From assembly GCA_006538405.1 (NCBI GenBank), contig BJKQ01000002.1, forward strand, positions 2,232,001-2,296,000: 64,000 nucleotides of DNA, given 5' to 3'. Of this stretch, positions 47,701 through 61,371 are shown piece after piece. Under the pieces are notes generated by a model. It worked only from the letters and a program-made list of their open reading frames with translations. It did no database searches and was not told the origin of the DNA. Positions within the stretch are counted from its first letter, which is position 1. Every line of letters starts with the position of its first letter. This DNA comes from Hansfordia pulvinata. Taxonomy: Eukaryota; Ascomycota; Sordariomycetes; Xylariales. The translations under genes and the position numbers were made by a program.

Positions 47701-50700
47701 ATGCGAATATCCTCTTCTGCGAGGCCTGCGCCATGCAGTGCCGCGACCACCGCCGCCTGGGCATCCGCTCTCGCCTCTTTCGCCTCCCTCTCACATGCTG
47801 CCTTCAGCCCTACCTCCGTTCCCAGCTCTAATCTCGACTTCCAGTACCTCGGCCAGGTCGGCTTTGCTGGCGACTACACCGGTATTTCATACTATGAGTA
47901 CGAGGGTCAGTCTGAGCAGACATTCCACTCTAATGGCTCCGAGAGTCTCCTCGCCCGCTTGCCCAATGGCATGTTCCAGAGCCTGCTCGAAGCCGACGCC
48001 TCCATATTCGACATGTGCGCTATCGACGATAAAATATTCCTTGCAGGTAACTTTACCAGCTTGAAGGACACGCAATCACCCGCAGTCGGCTACTATGACA
48101 TCGACACCGGCGACGTCACCCCCCTCAAAGGCGTTGAGGGTCAGGTTGATTCGCTCTTCTGCGACCCCAACGACAAGCGTGTTTACCTGGGAGGGAATTT
48201 TCGAGTTGCAGACTCGGCCAACGCCGTTGCCTGGTCTACAGACGGTGCTGGTGGCTGGGTTGACCTCCCTTTCGCCGGCTTCAACGGCCCCGTCAACGCC
48301 ATCACGCAGACATCTGACGGTCACATCATTTTCGCCGGCGGCTTCAGTGGTCTTGGCAACCAAAGCAGCTCCCACAATTCCACCTCCAACGGCCAATTGC
48401 AGGTCGTCAATATTGAGAAGGCCCTCGTCGAGGTCGAGCAACAGAACCCCGATGCCAGCGTTAGCGACCCCAAGAATGCTGTGTGTAATACTGACCGGAG
48501 CAAGTCCTTCCTTCTCCGCGACGGAGTCCCTGGTGCCTGGAAGGCCACTTTTGGATTCAACTTCACTCCCAAGAAGCTTCGCCTGCGCAACACCCACCTG
48601 GACGGACGCGGCACCAAGACTTGGAGGTACACAGCATTTCCTATCAACGGCATCATGAACTTCACCTACGTCGACCCTTCTACTGGCCAGAACGCCTCGT
48701 GCACCAGCGAATGCCCCTTGAGCAACGATCCCTCTGTCGACTACCAGGAATTTACTTTTGTGAACAACGTGCAGATGAACATGTTCCGGATCGACATCTC
48801 GGACTTCTATGGGGCCGGTGCAGGTCTTGACACGGTCGAGCTTCTGCAGGAACCAATCTTCACGTACGCCGTCGAGAACTTCAACGAACCCACCTGCGCG
48901 AACACCACAACACCTTCCAAGGCCACCACGACCGGTCCCTGGAAAATGACCACCTCGGGCGCTAGCAAGTCAGAGTACTTGTCCGCGGTCATCCCCAGCC
49001 CAGTTGTTGCCGATGCAGCCAGTGTTACCTTCTTCCCCGACCTGAAGAAGGCCGGCAACTACAGTGTGAACGTTTACACTCCCGGGTGCCTGGAGGACAA
49101 CACTTGCACCCAGCGCGGGCAGTTCATGATCAACGCAACACTCACTAGCGACAGCTCAGTCCGAGTGCTCACATCGCGCGATGGCGGAGACTCTCCGTTG
49201 TATCAGACCAACTACTACGACAAGTTTGATCAGGTTTACTACGGAATGGTCGACGCCACCTCTGACTCTTTCCGTCCCAGCGTCACGCTTTACCCTGCCC
49301 CTGGACAGAACGTGGCTCAGGGCGACCTGACTCTGGTGGCTCAGAGAGTCGAGTTCGTCCTGGTCAACTCCACCGGAGGACTGACAGGTGTCTATGAATA
49401 CGACTCGAAAACCAATGCCATTGTCTCCGACGATGAGAACTCTGCGTTCAACAAACTTGGTTCGACGTTTTCTCCCAACTCGGCGGTCACAACCATGGTG
49501 ACGTCAGGAGACATTACCTGGATTGGTGGCAATTTCACTTCCGACAGCGCCAAGAACATCGCTGGTGTCAACACCAAAGATTCCTCTATTATCTCCCTTG
49601 ACGGCGGTCTTGATGGTAGCGTGTCGGCAATGTATCTGCTCGACAACCAGCTTTACGTTGGCGGCCAGTTTGACAACACGGAAAAGAAGTCTGCATCTGG
49701 GCTAAACAACGTCGGCAGCTTGGACACTTCCACCAACGCCTGGTCGCCTCTTGGAGCCGGTGTTGACGGTGCTGTGAAATATGTCGTTCCACTGGAGTTG
49801 AATCTTCCCAACGTTGGCAATGAAACCGGAATCGCGCTCTCTGGAGACTTCAAGCAAATCGAGGCTTTCGACGGCAACGATGCCGTGGACTGCCATGGTT
49901 TCGCCGTTTGGGTCCCATCGAAGAAGAACTGGCTACAAAACCTCGACACCCCGACTCCGCTCCTCGAGGGAACTCTCTCTGCAGCCATACTGAACTTCTC
50001 TGACGACCTTTCTCTCTACGCCGGCTCGATCTCATCGCAAGCACTGCGCGCTACTGGCGTATCCAACACGACGAGTGAAGAGCTCCGGCCGTTCCCTATC
50101 AAGATCCATCCTCCCAGCTCGACTGCTTCGTCCAGCAGTCATTCCAAGCGTGACGCTCCGGGCAACTATTCCGACGGCGTTCAGGGTGTCGTCACGGGAG
50201 CCTATTACAACACGCAGACAACCATTCTGGGGGGTCACTTCGCGGCTGACGCGTCTGACAACTCTGTCATCAACAACATTGCACTGATTGATGGTGCCGA
50301 CTCTAACAAGGTCTCCGGTCTTGGCAAGGAGATCGAAGAAGACGCTGTGATTCTGGCCTTAGCGCTGCAGGACAACAATCTCTTTGCAGGTGGGCGCATC
50401 AACAGCACCATCTCAGGCTCGGAAGTCAACGGCATCGTACGCTATGACCTGGGCAGCAAATCTTTTCCCTCGCAACCGCCTGCCCTTGCGGGCTCGGACG
50501 TGACAGTGACTGCCATCACGGTCCGTCAGAACAGCAAGGACGTTTATGTTGGTGGCACTTTCGACTCTGCAGGCTCGCTTCCTTGCCCCGGCGTCTGCAT
50601 GCTCAGCCCAGACACCAACCAGTGGAACCGCCCCGGGTTCGGGCTGAAGGGCGACGTCAATACTCTGCTTTGGACTGGAGAAAACACCATGTTGGCCGCT

Positions 50701-51470
50701 GGCAACCTCGAGGCCAACGGCACCAGCGCCTATCTGCTGTCTTTCGATGCCCAGTCCGGCACGTGGTCCGACTTTGATGGTTCCTCAGACCTCCCAGGTC
50801 CTGTCACCACTCTCACTCTCGGCAACAACGAGGGTTCTCAAATATGGGCCGCTGGTACCAAGCCTGATGGAAGTCTATACCTGATGAAGTATGACGGATC
50901 ATGGAAGACGGCAGACATCGACGTTGGCCGAGACACGACCCTCAGCAGCTTGCAGGTTTTCTCATTGTCTCAGGATCACGATGACACGGAGCTTCTCGCT
51001 GCCAACCGCGTACTGATGCTGACGGGCTCCATCAACATTCCTGACTTTGGAACGGCCTCCAGCGCCATCTTTGATGGCAAGACGTTGAACCCATACGCTC
51101 TGACAACCAACGCCGACAATAAACAGGGGCACATTGCCAAGGTATTTGTGTCGAACCAAGACTTCTTCACATCACCTCCTGCTCGTAAGTAGCGAATTTG
51201 CACCCGTTTTCAAAGTGGCGACTGACACAGAATACAGCTGGCGGTATGGCGCTTGGTTTCGTCGTTCTCATCGGCCTGGCCATTGCCCTTGGTCTGATGC
51301 TTCTCGTGGTGGCCGCCGGGCTTGCCCTCGACAGATATCGCAAGAAGCGCGAAGGCTATGTGCCAGCACCCACTTCCATGTACGACCGAGGAAGTGGCAT
51401 GCAAAGAATTCCCCCGCGGGAACTCCTCGAGACGCTCAACAAGGGGAGACCAGGAGCCCCTCACGTGTGA
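47701..51470 (+). CDS. RAX2: Rax2-like cortical polarity marker, type I membrane protein
   Basis: This is a large surface glycoprotein that marks growth or bud sites with Rax1 and, in filamentous fungi, contributes to polarity and septation. I read join(47701..51184, 51238..51470), 1238 residues. The start is ATG giving MRISSSARPAPCS; there is no ATG upstream in frame. A hydrophobic signal sequence spans roughly residues 12-34. The luminal or extracellular part carries many N-glycosylation sequons and repeated Kelch-like strands, e.g. FLAGNFTSL, VYLGGNFRV, IIFAGGFSG, TWIGGNFTS, LYVGGQFDN, TILGGHFAA and LFAGGRINS. A single transmembrane helix at about 1168-1192 is encoded by exon 2 (GFVVLIGLAIALGLMLLVV). 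A short basic cytosolic tail follows, ending GRPGAPHV. The intron splits a Pro codon. Confidence 0.92.
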
Positions 51471-54400
51471 TGCGACATCTTCAAACACAATCTTCCTACC
51501 TAATATGCGCCCTTGGATACCGAGGGCACATCCAAAAGCCACAAAATACGCCACCGATCTACAACGACCTAATCATTCAACGGATCAAAACTCGCTGAGG
51601 TGAAAACTAGATGATGCGATGATATCCGCCGACAACACACGAGCCGGCACCAAAAGTGAAGACGACTGGGGAGGTACAGGGGTGGCCTAATGGGCTGACA
51701 AGCGCAACAACTGCGCAGATCTTCAAGATTTTTTTCCTTGACGAATTACGAACCGCAGCCGCAAGCTTTCATAATGTTTATATGTCTATTCTTCTTCTTC
51801 TTCTTTCAACACCTTGTTTTACTACTACTACCTACTTCTTCGTCACCTTTTATTCGGGTTATTTCTACGGCTAGTTTCAGGAGCCGAGGATGGAGTCAAC
51901 TCGTTAGAGATGGTGCTACCGGCGTCTTGCCGCTCTTTCCAAAGCAGACCGAGGGAAGAGGGACGATCGGGTGTCGGCGACGGCGATCGAAGGGGGGCCT
52001 TTGAACGGAAGACGGGTGCGTGGATAGAAGATGATGTAGTTGTGTCTGCAAATGTGCAGGCATGTTTCTGCTGCGGTGCCTGGCATTTGCCAGACAGTCA
52101 GATAGCGAGGTAGCCATAGTGAAGAGATGGATTCACGTTCAAAGCTCGTCGTCCCTCGTAGGTGTTGCCAGATTTGCAGACTAATGTTATCAGATAAGAT
52201 TCGAGGGCTTTACGTAGATTACGTGCCAACCCTTTCGTCACTCTAGTGGGCGGGCCAGCACATGCCAGTGATGCTATTGTCGCTATAGGGGATATAACCG
52301 CGTCTATGGCACATCTCGTGGCACGTCTGTTTCACTTCCATGTCCCTTGGTGACTGTCACGTCTTCATGTGTCTTCGCCTCCAAACCTTGCCATTGTCGC
52401 GCATCGCTCTCGTCGGCATCGAGTCCTCCTTGGAGGGGCTGGTTCTCGTTGCGTCGACTCTCACGTCGAGCTTCCTAGTTTCCACCTCGTCGACTACTCT
52501 TGGTAATTTAGACATCGAAGAGAGAGGAAAGCCCCGTGATTATCATTCCTCACTCCGGCAATGGCAATTTAGGGCAGTCAGAGCCAGTCGTCACCGTGCG
52601 GGGGGGGCACAATTAGTCGTGTGCACGTACTTGTCACCCTTCCGCCCACATCTATTGAACTCTGCGGTGCTCTGGAGTCAAGCTTCCTGGGTGATTCGCG
52701 CGGAGAGAGACGATCACGCGGGAGGGTATCGTCCTATGGCAAGAGGCAACGAGATGGGCGTTATCAGACGCTGTAATTCTCGTTTCTCCCCGGGTCGTGC
52801 TGGCCATACTGGCCGCCGTGCTGGCCGCCCGCCAGGCAAACGAGAAGATCGCGTGATCTCGGGGCTCCCACGGCGAGAAAGGCAGCTGCATCTGGCCTGG
52901 GCTCCTTGGCCGCCGCGGGGTTGCTTTGAGGGCCTTGACGGCCTTCTTACATTCGGCCGTCATCCTGTGGCAGGGCTGGTCTGTTTCTCAGTGTACGGGG
53001 CGCGCGGAAATGCCCATGTTGGCGTCGTGGGGTAGAGAGGTTTATTCCGAGGTGATTGCAAGGTTCCGGACAGCTTATGCCTCGAGCTCGGGACAAACGA
53101 CCTCCTCGACTTCGTCTCGTGTTCCTGGTCGTCACGACGAGCTTGGTCTGCCCGCTCACGTGTCTGCTTGGTTTCGATCACCAGGGACCATCCGAAGTCC
53201 TTGTTGTATGTTGACTGCGTCCGGCACCGGGGAGGGCATGATCACCACGCTCCAAGTCTAGTTTTACACAAGTAAGTCCATGTCGAGCCACACCTCCGAA
53301 GCCTGTCATAGAAGAGCACACAGCAATGTGGCATCGCCCCGGATTCTGCTTGCGAGTGTCAATCTCATTGATATTCGATGTCGAGCTGGGCTTGTAGACG
53401 CCGGCAGAACGTGGGTGAGCAAGGGCCAGTGTTTCACGAAGCAGTTCCCAGTCATGACGATTGCCATTCCAACGAGCCCAGCTAGGCCGCCAACCATCTC
53501 ATCCGAAGAAGGATACCCCTTTAAGTCTGATAACATGGACAGCCGTCTGACCTCTCCGACTTGATAAGATCATATCTGACCACAAGACGGCCGCCGTCAT
53601 GATGAGTTCATTGGCCATACCCAGTGGGTTTTTGCACATTCCTACACAAACAACTAACTGGCTGAGAGTCATCGGGATCTACTGAGGTAGCTGTTGTTGG
53701 AAGTCGCACGAGTTACAGGTAGGTCTCGAACGACGCGATGACGATTGCGCGGAGACACGGCCGTAACACAACGTTACCTCTGGGGACGATGGTAGAGGAG
53801 CGGAACCCTATTGAGCTCAACCGCGACAAGGCTGCGGAGGGGCCCAGAAAGACCTCCGGGCGGCGGCGACCTGGCTGCATGGAACCTGTATGCGCGTCGG
53901 GCACTATCGAAATGGCCACCACGGGGCAAGATTGCATATCAACGGCCTGGCCAGAAGGCGACGCTGGGACGGCGCAGGCGATAAGGAGAAGGCATCGCAG
54001 CCCGGGGGCGAAGACAAAAAGCAAGCACGAGGGGGCCTCGCAGAAGCGGGTCGCGTCCTGGCCACTGTTCACTACACGGGAAGCGATTACAACCTGGGCG
54101 AGCCACACAAGTCCGGGGTATCGGGTATCGAGAACGACCAAGCCTGCAGGAGAGCCTCGGCGGGATTCGGCTCGAAGTGGGCGGTCACGAAGAGGACGCC
54201 GTGCCGTGTCGAGGCGGACAGGATTTGGAGGGGAGGGGAGGGGGAAGCGGAGGCGAGAAGGAAGACGAGGCGAAGGCCTCATCGCACGATTCGCCTGGCA
54301 ACAACGATGGACCTACACGCAGACAGAAGTCCCAACCAAGGCTGGCCAACCTGCTCTTTCCGGGCAGGTTAGGGCAGGTAGGTGTAGGTTAGGTAGGTAC

Positions 54401-56150
54401 GGAGCAGATGGCCACTTCCATTCCACCACAACTGAAGTGAAGAAAGATCCATGGAAGGTGCAGCCTGCTTGGTCGCCTCTCGTGCTTCCGCCGCTGCCTC
54501 AAGGAAGGCTGAACTCGGCAATGGCAACGTTCATGCCCTACCCATGTTATTACCTCAGGTACTACGTGTAGGGTAGGCAGTTCAGGTCACGTACCTTTAC
54601 CTACCAGCGCCTACTCGTACTCGGCCTCGTCGACGAGACGCACGCCTCTCTCACCCTTCCCGTCCTCCTCCTCCTCCTCCTCCTCCTCAAACCCGCCCAA
54701 GTCCTCCACCGACTAATCACTTCCCTCGACCTCTCTATAAATGCCGAATACGACGCAAGCTCTCTTCGTAGATATCCGTACGATGTATGGATCCCGGTTT
54801 GTTTTATTTCGCGCGGGCCCAGCTGGAGCGGCCATTCCTTGGAATAGAAGCACTTGCGACGCCCGCAAGATGCCAGTATCGCAGCGCATCAGTGGGCCAG
54901 GTCCATCTGAGGTACGAGCAGCGGCTTCACTTGTACATTGTGCGCCGTCCCATATCTTGGTGGCCTGCCGACATGCTGAACAGACTGCAGGCATATGTCC
55001 ATCCATCATCCCTCGGCCCGGTGCTGTGCATCGAGATACCGGTTCCCGACAACACACCCCGCCTCGTCTCGTCCCGTCTCGTCTCGTCTCCGTCGCACCT
55101 CCGGGCTCCTCGGCCAACCCAAGGTGCCCGACCCGGCATCGCCGTCCCTCTTTTGTTGTCCCCGTCGTGTCGCCCTTCAACAGTCGGACGTTGTACGCGA
55201 AACCCTCCTACCCGCCGCCGCCGCCGCCTCTGCCGCCTCCGCCGCCTCCGCCGCCTCCACCGTAGCCTCTCTCCCCCCCCCTACACTCGCCTCCCTCCCA
55301 TCTTGCCCCAAGCGTAAGGCAACATCCCAACATTACCCCCTGTATTCTAGTACACACATCAATGACACCAGTGTGTCTGGAATAACGTGTGTGATGAGAT
55401 ACAACGCGACGAGATAGCCTCGCTGCCCTCTCCGTGAGGTCAGTCGAGTATGGATGGGACTGGCGCGCCCCACCAGATCTGGGTAACTTCGTCCGAGTAC
55501 GAGCACAAGCACTTCCGTAACTGGCGCCATTCTCTCATCGGGAGGGGCGCCCGCCGCGCCGCCACCTCGACTGCCGGCCCACGGGCGGCGCCCAATCCAC
55601 TCCGGCGTCACCGTACGAGTAGCCGACTGACTGAAAGACACCCGCAAGTGCCACTGGGGCTATCTCGCTGTAATTTCGTGGCGTGGAAGGGTGAGAGAAG
55701 GCGGCTGACGCATGCTGCATGTCGATAGCTCGGCTTTACTACCCCACGACCTGGTCGCACGCCGAGCTGGGGCCTTTAACCAGCGGTTCCCATCCTCGTG
55801 GCCAGTAACGCCCATTCGGGATGTACTTGTAAGTGCAAGCCCACGCTTGAAAGTGTATGTGTGTGGAAGACGCCTGGTTCACCGTCATCTCTGAAGCAGA
55901 AACAACAGCAATCGCGGGCTCACACGCCAATAGCCCACGCAGGGCCGTCGGTCGGCCTAGGAAATGAGCCAGAGACGGACGTACTGGCCGTGCACGACTA
56001 CTCTGTAATCCATTCGAGTAGCATCAGTAGCAGATGATTTCCTTCTCATCTGCTCCGCCCCTCCCCCACGTACTCGTACCGCGCGCGCTTGGGGCACAAC
56101 CCGGAGGCGCAATCGAATGGGGTGTGCCGCGATCGCGCACGAGCACAAGC

Positions 56151-56172
56151 ACGAGTACTCGTACGAGTACTC
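56151..56172. repeat. Extended palindrome with four half-sites
   Basis: Two complete ACGAGTACTC palindromes are joined through GTAC, extending the family consensus to 22 bases. Confidence 0.85.
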
Positions 56173-56764
56173 ATGCTCTGGTTCCCTGCCCCATATAAAG
56201 AGAGAGGCAAAAAGCGCCCCCAAGACCGAAACGAGAAGCGCACTAAAACACCAGTTGTGCGCCGTCAGCAGAGAGTGGGCGAAGGTGAGTTAACCTGGCG
56301 TGCCTGGTGACCTGACTTGATGGATGAGGCCGGGCGGCAACGCTACGCTGTTAGCTCGCCATCTCAACTTGTACAGGGTATCTCGTCAAAGGGGCGACAG
56401 CTCGCGTCCAATCCTTGGCCAGAGAAAGACCGACTCGACCATCAATTCGTCTTCGTGTGTACTCGTACGAGCATCTTGTAGGATTTTGTTTGCAAAGGTC
56501 TCGCACGATATCTCGACTCCCCCCTCCGCACTCCGTGCCAGAGAGACCCAACTGCTACTGTGGCCCCCGGAGCTGACAGATGCCACTGCTTCCTCTGCTA
56601 ATCTCCCTTCTCCGACCCCAACTGCATGTGGTCGGCGGTGACAGACAAAGGATGATGCGATGGATGATGGCTTGTTATTTGTTCTCCTTTCTTTTCGTCT
56701 TTCCTTCTAGAAGCACCCGCCAAAAGACGACGCCACAGCAAGGTTAGCACACCTACCTCGGCTG

Positions 56765-56766
<2 letters not shown>

Positions 56767-56826
<60 letters not shown>
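56767..56826. repeat. (GT)30 microsatellite
   Basis: An uninterrupted GT run of 60 bases. It opens several artificial Cys-Val or Thr-His frames, which I reject as genes. Confidence 0.95.
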
Positions 56827-56828
<2 letters not shown>

Positions 56829-58188
56829 TCCCTGCACGCACCAGCACTGCCCCGTCCCCTATTGTACGGATATCTTCCCTGGGGGGTGGGCGTGGGTGGG
56901 CCCGGGTCCCTTCCGGCGGCCGGAGGGATGGATGTTTTTTTTGGGGGGAAACAGGCCCCCCCCCTCTCTTTGTGGCTGCCTCTACAACTGCCGCTGCCGC
57001 TGCCGCTGTTGATCGATCCCTCGTAAACAATCCTGGGGAACCAGGTTCAGGTCGGAAGGAGGCTGACAGGTGATAGGGCGCGACGCGACGCGGGTTTGTA
57101 CTCGTACGATATGTACGATACGATGCCCATGGCATGACCGCGGGCTATCTGCCTGCCGTCTCTGACATTTTTGGCTGTGGCTCCTTTGCGCACGCGGCAC
57201 CGAATACACGTTTGAGCACGAGCTCGTAGGTAGGCACACAAGCCCGACGCAAGTCGCAAATGAACGGTTGCATACGAACGAAATTGCCAGAACTTGGGGG
57301 AGATTGGGCCGGTACAGGGAACATGGGTGTTTGGCATTGGAGACTTTGCCTTGTGTGTGTGATGTGAGGCTGCCAAGTTCCCCCAAAGGGAATTGGCTGC
57401 CAAGTTCATCCACCCTCCTGCTTGACCACAGATGCAACGACGCGCCAGGTAATAACAATAATAGCACAGCCAAAGAAAAAATATGCCGTCCACTCGTGCC
57501 TACGAGTATTGCGATTGCACCTTGCCCTCTTATCAGTGCTCCATTTCTTTCTTGAGACTGACCGAGGTGAAGCAGGCAGCCCGCTCGGTTGCCAGCGTCT
57601 TAGCTTGGCGCTATCCGGCGCCCACGCGCGTGCCACAACGAGTACCTGACACCAAGCGTTACGAGACGAGTCGCCGTACCTTTGCAGGATAATTCCTGAT
57701 GACAACTCCCAACGCCGCCCTTCACCCACAAAGGCGGATGAGAATGGTCTGTCGTGTGGGCTGGACGGGCACATGGGCCAGTTGCGTACTCATTTCTGCC
57801 TCTGGGCCCTGCTATTTCAAACCCGCTCGAACTGCGACGGAGGAGACCGCGAAGAAGCAAAGCCACCGACGCGTGCCATGCTCCCTCAGCTGTCCCTGCA
57901 GCCCACAGCACCAGCAGGCCGCGTCTGTGGAGATGTGCGACCGACCGAGTCCCTGATTCGCCGGAAGTATACTCGCTGGCGAGCCCGACATGGCTCTCCC
58001 AGGCACGTCGCGATCCTGGCAAGGCGAACTCGTCAATGCGCCGACACGCGGACTCCCGCGCCCTGTCTGCATGCAGCCCTGATCCATGCATTGCCTGCTC
58101 CCCCCCTATGCTGCGATAGTATGGGCGATAATGGGCAAGTTCCTGCTTTCCCGTACGTCTGCTCTTCATGCCGAGGACCCTTACTCGG

Positions 58189-58202
58189 TACGAGTACTCG
58201 TA
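58189..58202. repeat. Perfect 14-bp palindrome TACGAGTACTCGTA
   Basis: A further perfect copy of the dispersed family in the right-hand gene-empty region. Confidence 0.9.
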
Positions 58203-60341
58203 GGCTCGGACGTGTCGTCCGGACGTGTCTCGAGGGCCCGCGTACGGGCCTACGGAGGTGCCTCAGTAGTCGACGCCGCTCAAGACCGACTGCCGCACGG
58301 CGCATCCCGCAACGCCGGTGATGGGGCGCCCATCATCACCGTCCTGCGCCGTCGGTGCGGCGGCCGCCAGCGCCTATCGCGGCCTAGTAGGCCAGCTATT
58401 TCGGCGCCTGTTCGGTGGACTGATCGTGCAGTAGGCTTACTCGTGGCAGGCGCTATGCGACCAAGCACAGAACGGAGGCCCCCTGGACTCGCCGAAGGTA
58501 GAAACGGCGTCGCTTCCGTAGGCGCCATGGTGTGGAATACCACCTTTACTCGTAGGGTCTCTTGACATAATACTAGTCGTCCCCTTGTCGAAGAATGCCC
58601 CATCCCACGTCTACAGAAAAAAAAAGATTGAAAGTATTAGTCGCCCGTTTGAAAGTCCAGTTGACGTACTATGGTATCGAGGCTTCTCGTGGCAAACATC
58701 AATGCACGCACAGTTGCTCAAGACGGGGTCGCTCAGACCTTATCCGTGTTTGTAGCAATCGCCTGGCCCGATTTGGGAGCACACAGGTCAGATGACCCAA
58801 TAGGATGGTTGAGGAGGGTTGGCGACGCAAGCGTGTCCGTGTCGAAATTGGGCGCACGTAGCCGCGCGCTCGTGGGTTCGGCCTCGTGAAATTGCGGCTG
58901 GGCATGACAAGAGTCGCAGCTTGTTTACACGTCTCAGACATCGCGTGCGCAGGAGACGGGCGTTGTTGTGGGGGACGGGAGGCCCTCTGGGGGATTGGCA
59001 CCCCACCCGCACACGACGAGTCTGCCAGACCACATCGTCATACTCGTAAGGTCCTGCTGGCTGTCTTACCGTGGGGAAGGATCGGAATTCGACTCTGCTG
59101 CGAGGTGCGCAAACGACGTCAGGCGGCCGTACCAAGGGCACACCGGTGCGCGGCTTTGGCGACACGGCACTGGCTGGCTGTCTCGTACGTAGCGTCATCT
59201 GGAGCCCGCAATTCATTACCAGCTGTCATCTGTTTGGGCAGGTTGAGTACAGCGGGGGACGTGCTAACTTACTATTCGTAGTGGTACAGTTACGAGCACA
59301 TCCTCACCGCAGCCCCTGCCCACAGGACGGGGTCACATCGCGCGGCGGCCGATGTAATCACGATCCAATTGGACTCGGCCTGGGTTGGCTAGCTGTCTGC
59401 AGCTTCGCTTGACGACGGCCGGCAGTCTTTGGCTGGTATCTGGACTCGTACCATCCGGAGCGTGAGGCGCATTTCGAGAAAATAGTGAGGAGGTGGATGA
59501 GAGGCTGGCGGTGATGCAGGATAACACGGTGCAACCTTGAATGCTCAACTCATTGGGGGGTCCAATGGGATAGGGGAGAATCGGGCTTCTTCGAGAGACG
59601 GGGCGTGTGGACATGGTCACCGGCCAGGTGTGCCAGGTCCAGTGGAAGCGCGTCGAGGTGGTGGCCAATAGCTGGTGGTCGGCTGTGCGTCTGAGGTCAC
59701 AGGACCGAGCTTGTCAGGTTGTTGGATGAAAGAAGAGCCAAGGCTCCATGCGACCGACCGACCGTCGTGGGGTGGGTCGCACCGCCGACCACCCTGCACT
59801 TCTGACGTAGGGGCTTGCAAGGAATTTTAGAGAGCCCCGCTGTTTCCTGAGCCAGGTATCTGAAAAGCCCCCAGGGCTTGCCGGACTGGGGCCCCCCGAG
59901 TACTTGGGTACTGCTTCCTTTCTTCCCGATATCTACCTAGGTACCTAGCACAGTACTTGCATGGGGGCAAGAGCTAGTGGAGTGCAGTACTCGTATGTAG
60001 GCAGGTAGGTACAGGGTCTCCTTTTCGCTCACCATTGGAAGTACGAGCACTCCGTGCACCGGGCTTACTTCTTGGTCGTACCTGCCGACGTTCGACGCAC
60101 CTGTGGACGCGGGGGCACTGGACTCCGCTGTGTCCGCGTAGGTAAGGATGTAGGCACATGCTGGTATACTATGGAATGGATGTACTCGTACTTTGTTAGC
60201 AGAGGTCGCATCATCATCGCACGGTAGCCGACTTGCCCTCGCATCACGAGTGCTTTCGCGTCGTCAACGTGTGTGAGCAAGCAAAGCAAATATACCGGAA
60301 CAGATGTATCTTCTATCTAAACTCGCCACAATGCGACTCCA

Positions 60342-60343
<2 letters not shown>

Positions 60344-60393
<50 letters not shown>
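60344..60393. repeat. (CT)25 microsatellite
   Basis: An uninterrupted CT run of about 50 bases in non-coding DNA. Confidence 0.95.
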
Positions 60394-60396
<3 letters not shown>

Positions 60397-61320
60397 TCTC
60401 CGTCATACACCCAAACAGGCGACTCACAAGTGAAAGACGAGCTGATTTTGCCCTTAAAGTCTACGAGTGCAAAACCTCAGGGCAGAACACAGGGGGTCCT
60501 GTTTCCACACCTGGGAGTACTCCGTAAGAGACACATCCAAGTGACGGACCTCGCTGCGGTATTAGCCGTACGTAGGAGAGGAACAGAGACCCTGCATGAC
60601 GGCACGCGCGACGTCCACAGATCCCAAGCCCACCCTCCGCATCGGTGGCACTAGCTAGCAGTAAGATGTGGCGCAACGGGTACGAGTACGTACTCGCTAG
60701 CCGTCGTGTTGTCCGTGGACGCCGCCCCAGCACAGATTGATGGTTCCCTGCAGTGCGTCAATGTCCATCGCATCCACGAACACTCCAGGGCCCTGTATGC
60801 TTCACCCCGAGAAGTGATGCTGGGAGTAAGCCAGCACCTGACGCAGCCTGCTGTGTGCGCGTCTGCGAGACAGACTGTCCATACCGTACTCGTACACGTA
60901 CTTGGACTACTCAGAAGTGGACCTGAAGATATCTGGCAAGGTACCTAGCCTCGCGAGCGGGCTGCGTGGAAGATACCTCACGTCAATAAAGAGCTTTGGT
61001 CAGTGCCGAAAAGAGAGTAGCGCTCAATCACTGAGATCCACTAGTAGAGCCCGCTATCTTGCATGGCAAGTGGCGACGGATGACAGGGGCCATCATCCGT
61101 AGCCTTACGGCACAAGGTCGATTCCATCGTCTACGCAGTCTCTTCATGTGTGACGGGCGACTTAATGTACGATCCAGAGAAAACATAGAGGAATGACAAG
61201 CGTCGACGAGTACGCGTGGATGCCAAGTCGCGGTCAAACTAGCGAGCACCGCAATGGGTGCTGCAGCGTTAGTATTCACTGGAGAAGAAGCAGAAAGAGT
61301 CTGTCTGCATCGTACATCGT

Positions 61321-61371
61321 CGCCTCCTCCGCCTCCTCCTCCTCCTCCTCCTCCTTCTCCTCCTTCTCCTC
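61321..61371. repeat. CTC-type trinucleotide repeat
   Basis: An imperfect CTC run with interspersed CTT and CGC units. Similar runs occur at 54660-54690 and, as GGA, near 45429-45452. Confidence 0.8.

Noticed and set aside
52340..53035. 231-codon plus-strand frame after RAX2
   Set aside because: Composition is unlike a folded protein, no domain is visible and there is a competing antisense frame.
53713..54571. Overlapping long frames on both strands near 54 kb
   Set aside because: Both are Arg/Pro/Ser-rich, mirror each other and show no recognisable domain or splice structure.
56598..57135. Frames encoding poly-Thr-His or poly-Cys-Val
   Set aside because: They are translations of the GT30 microsatellite.
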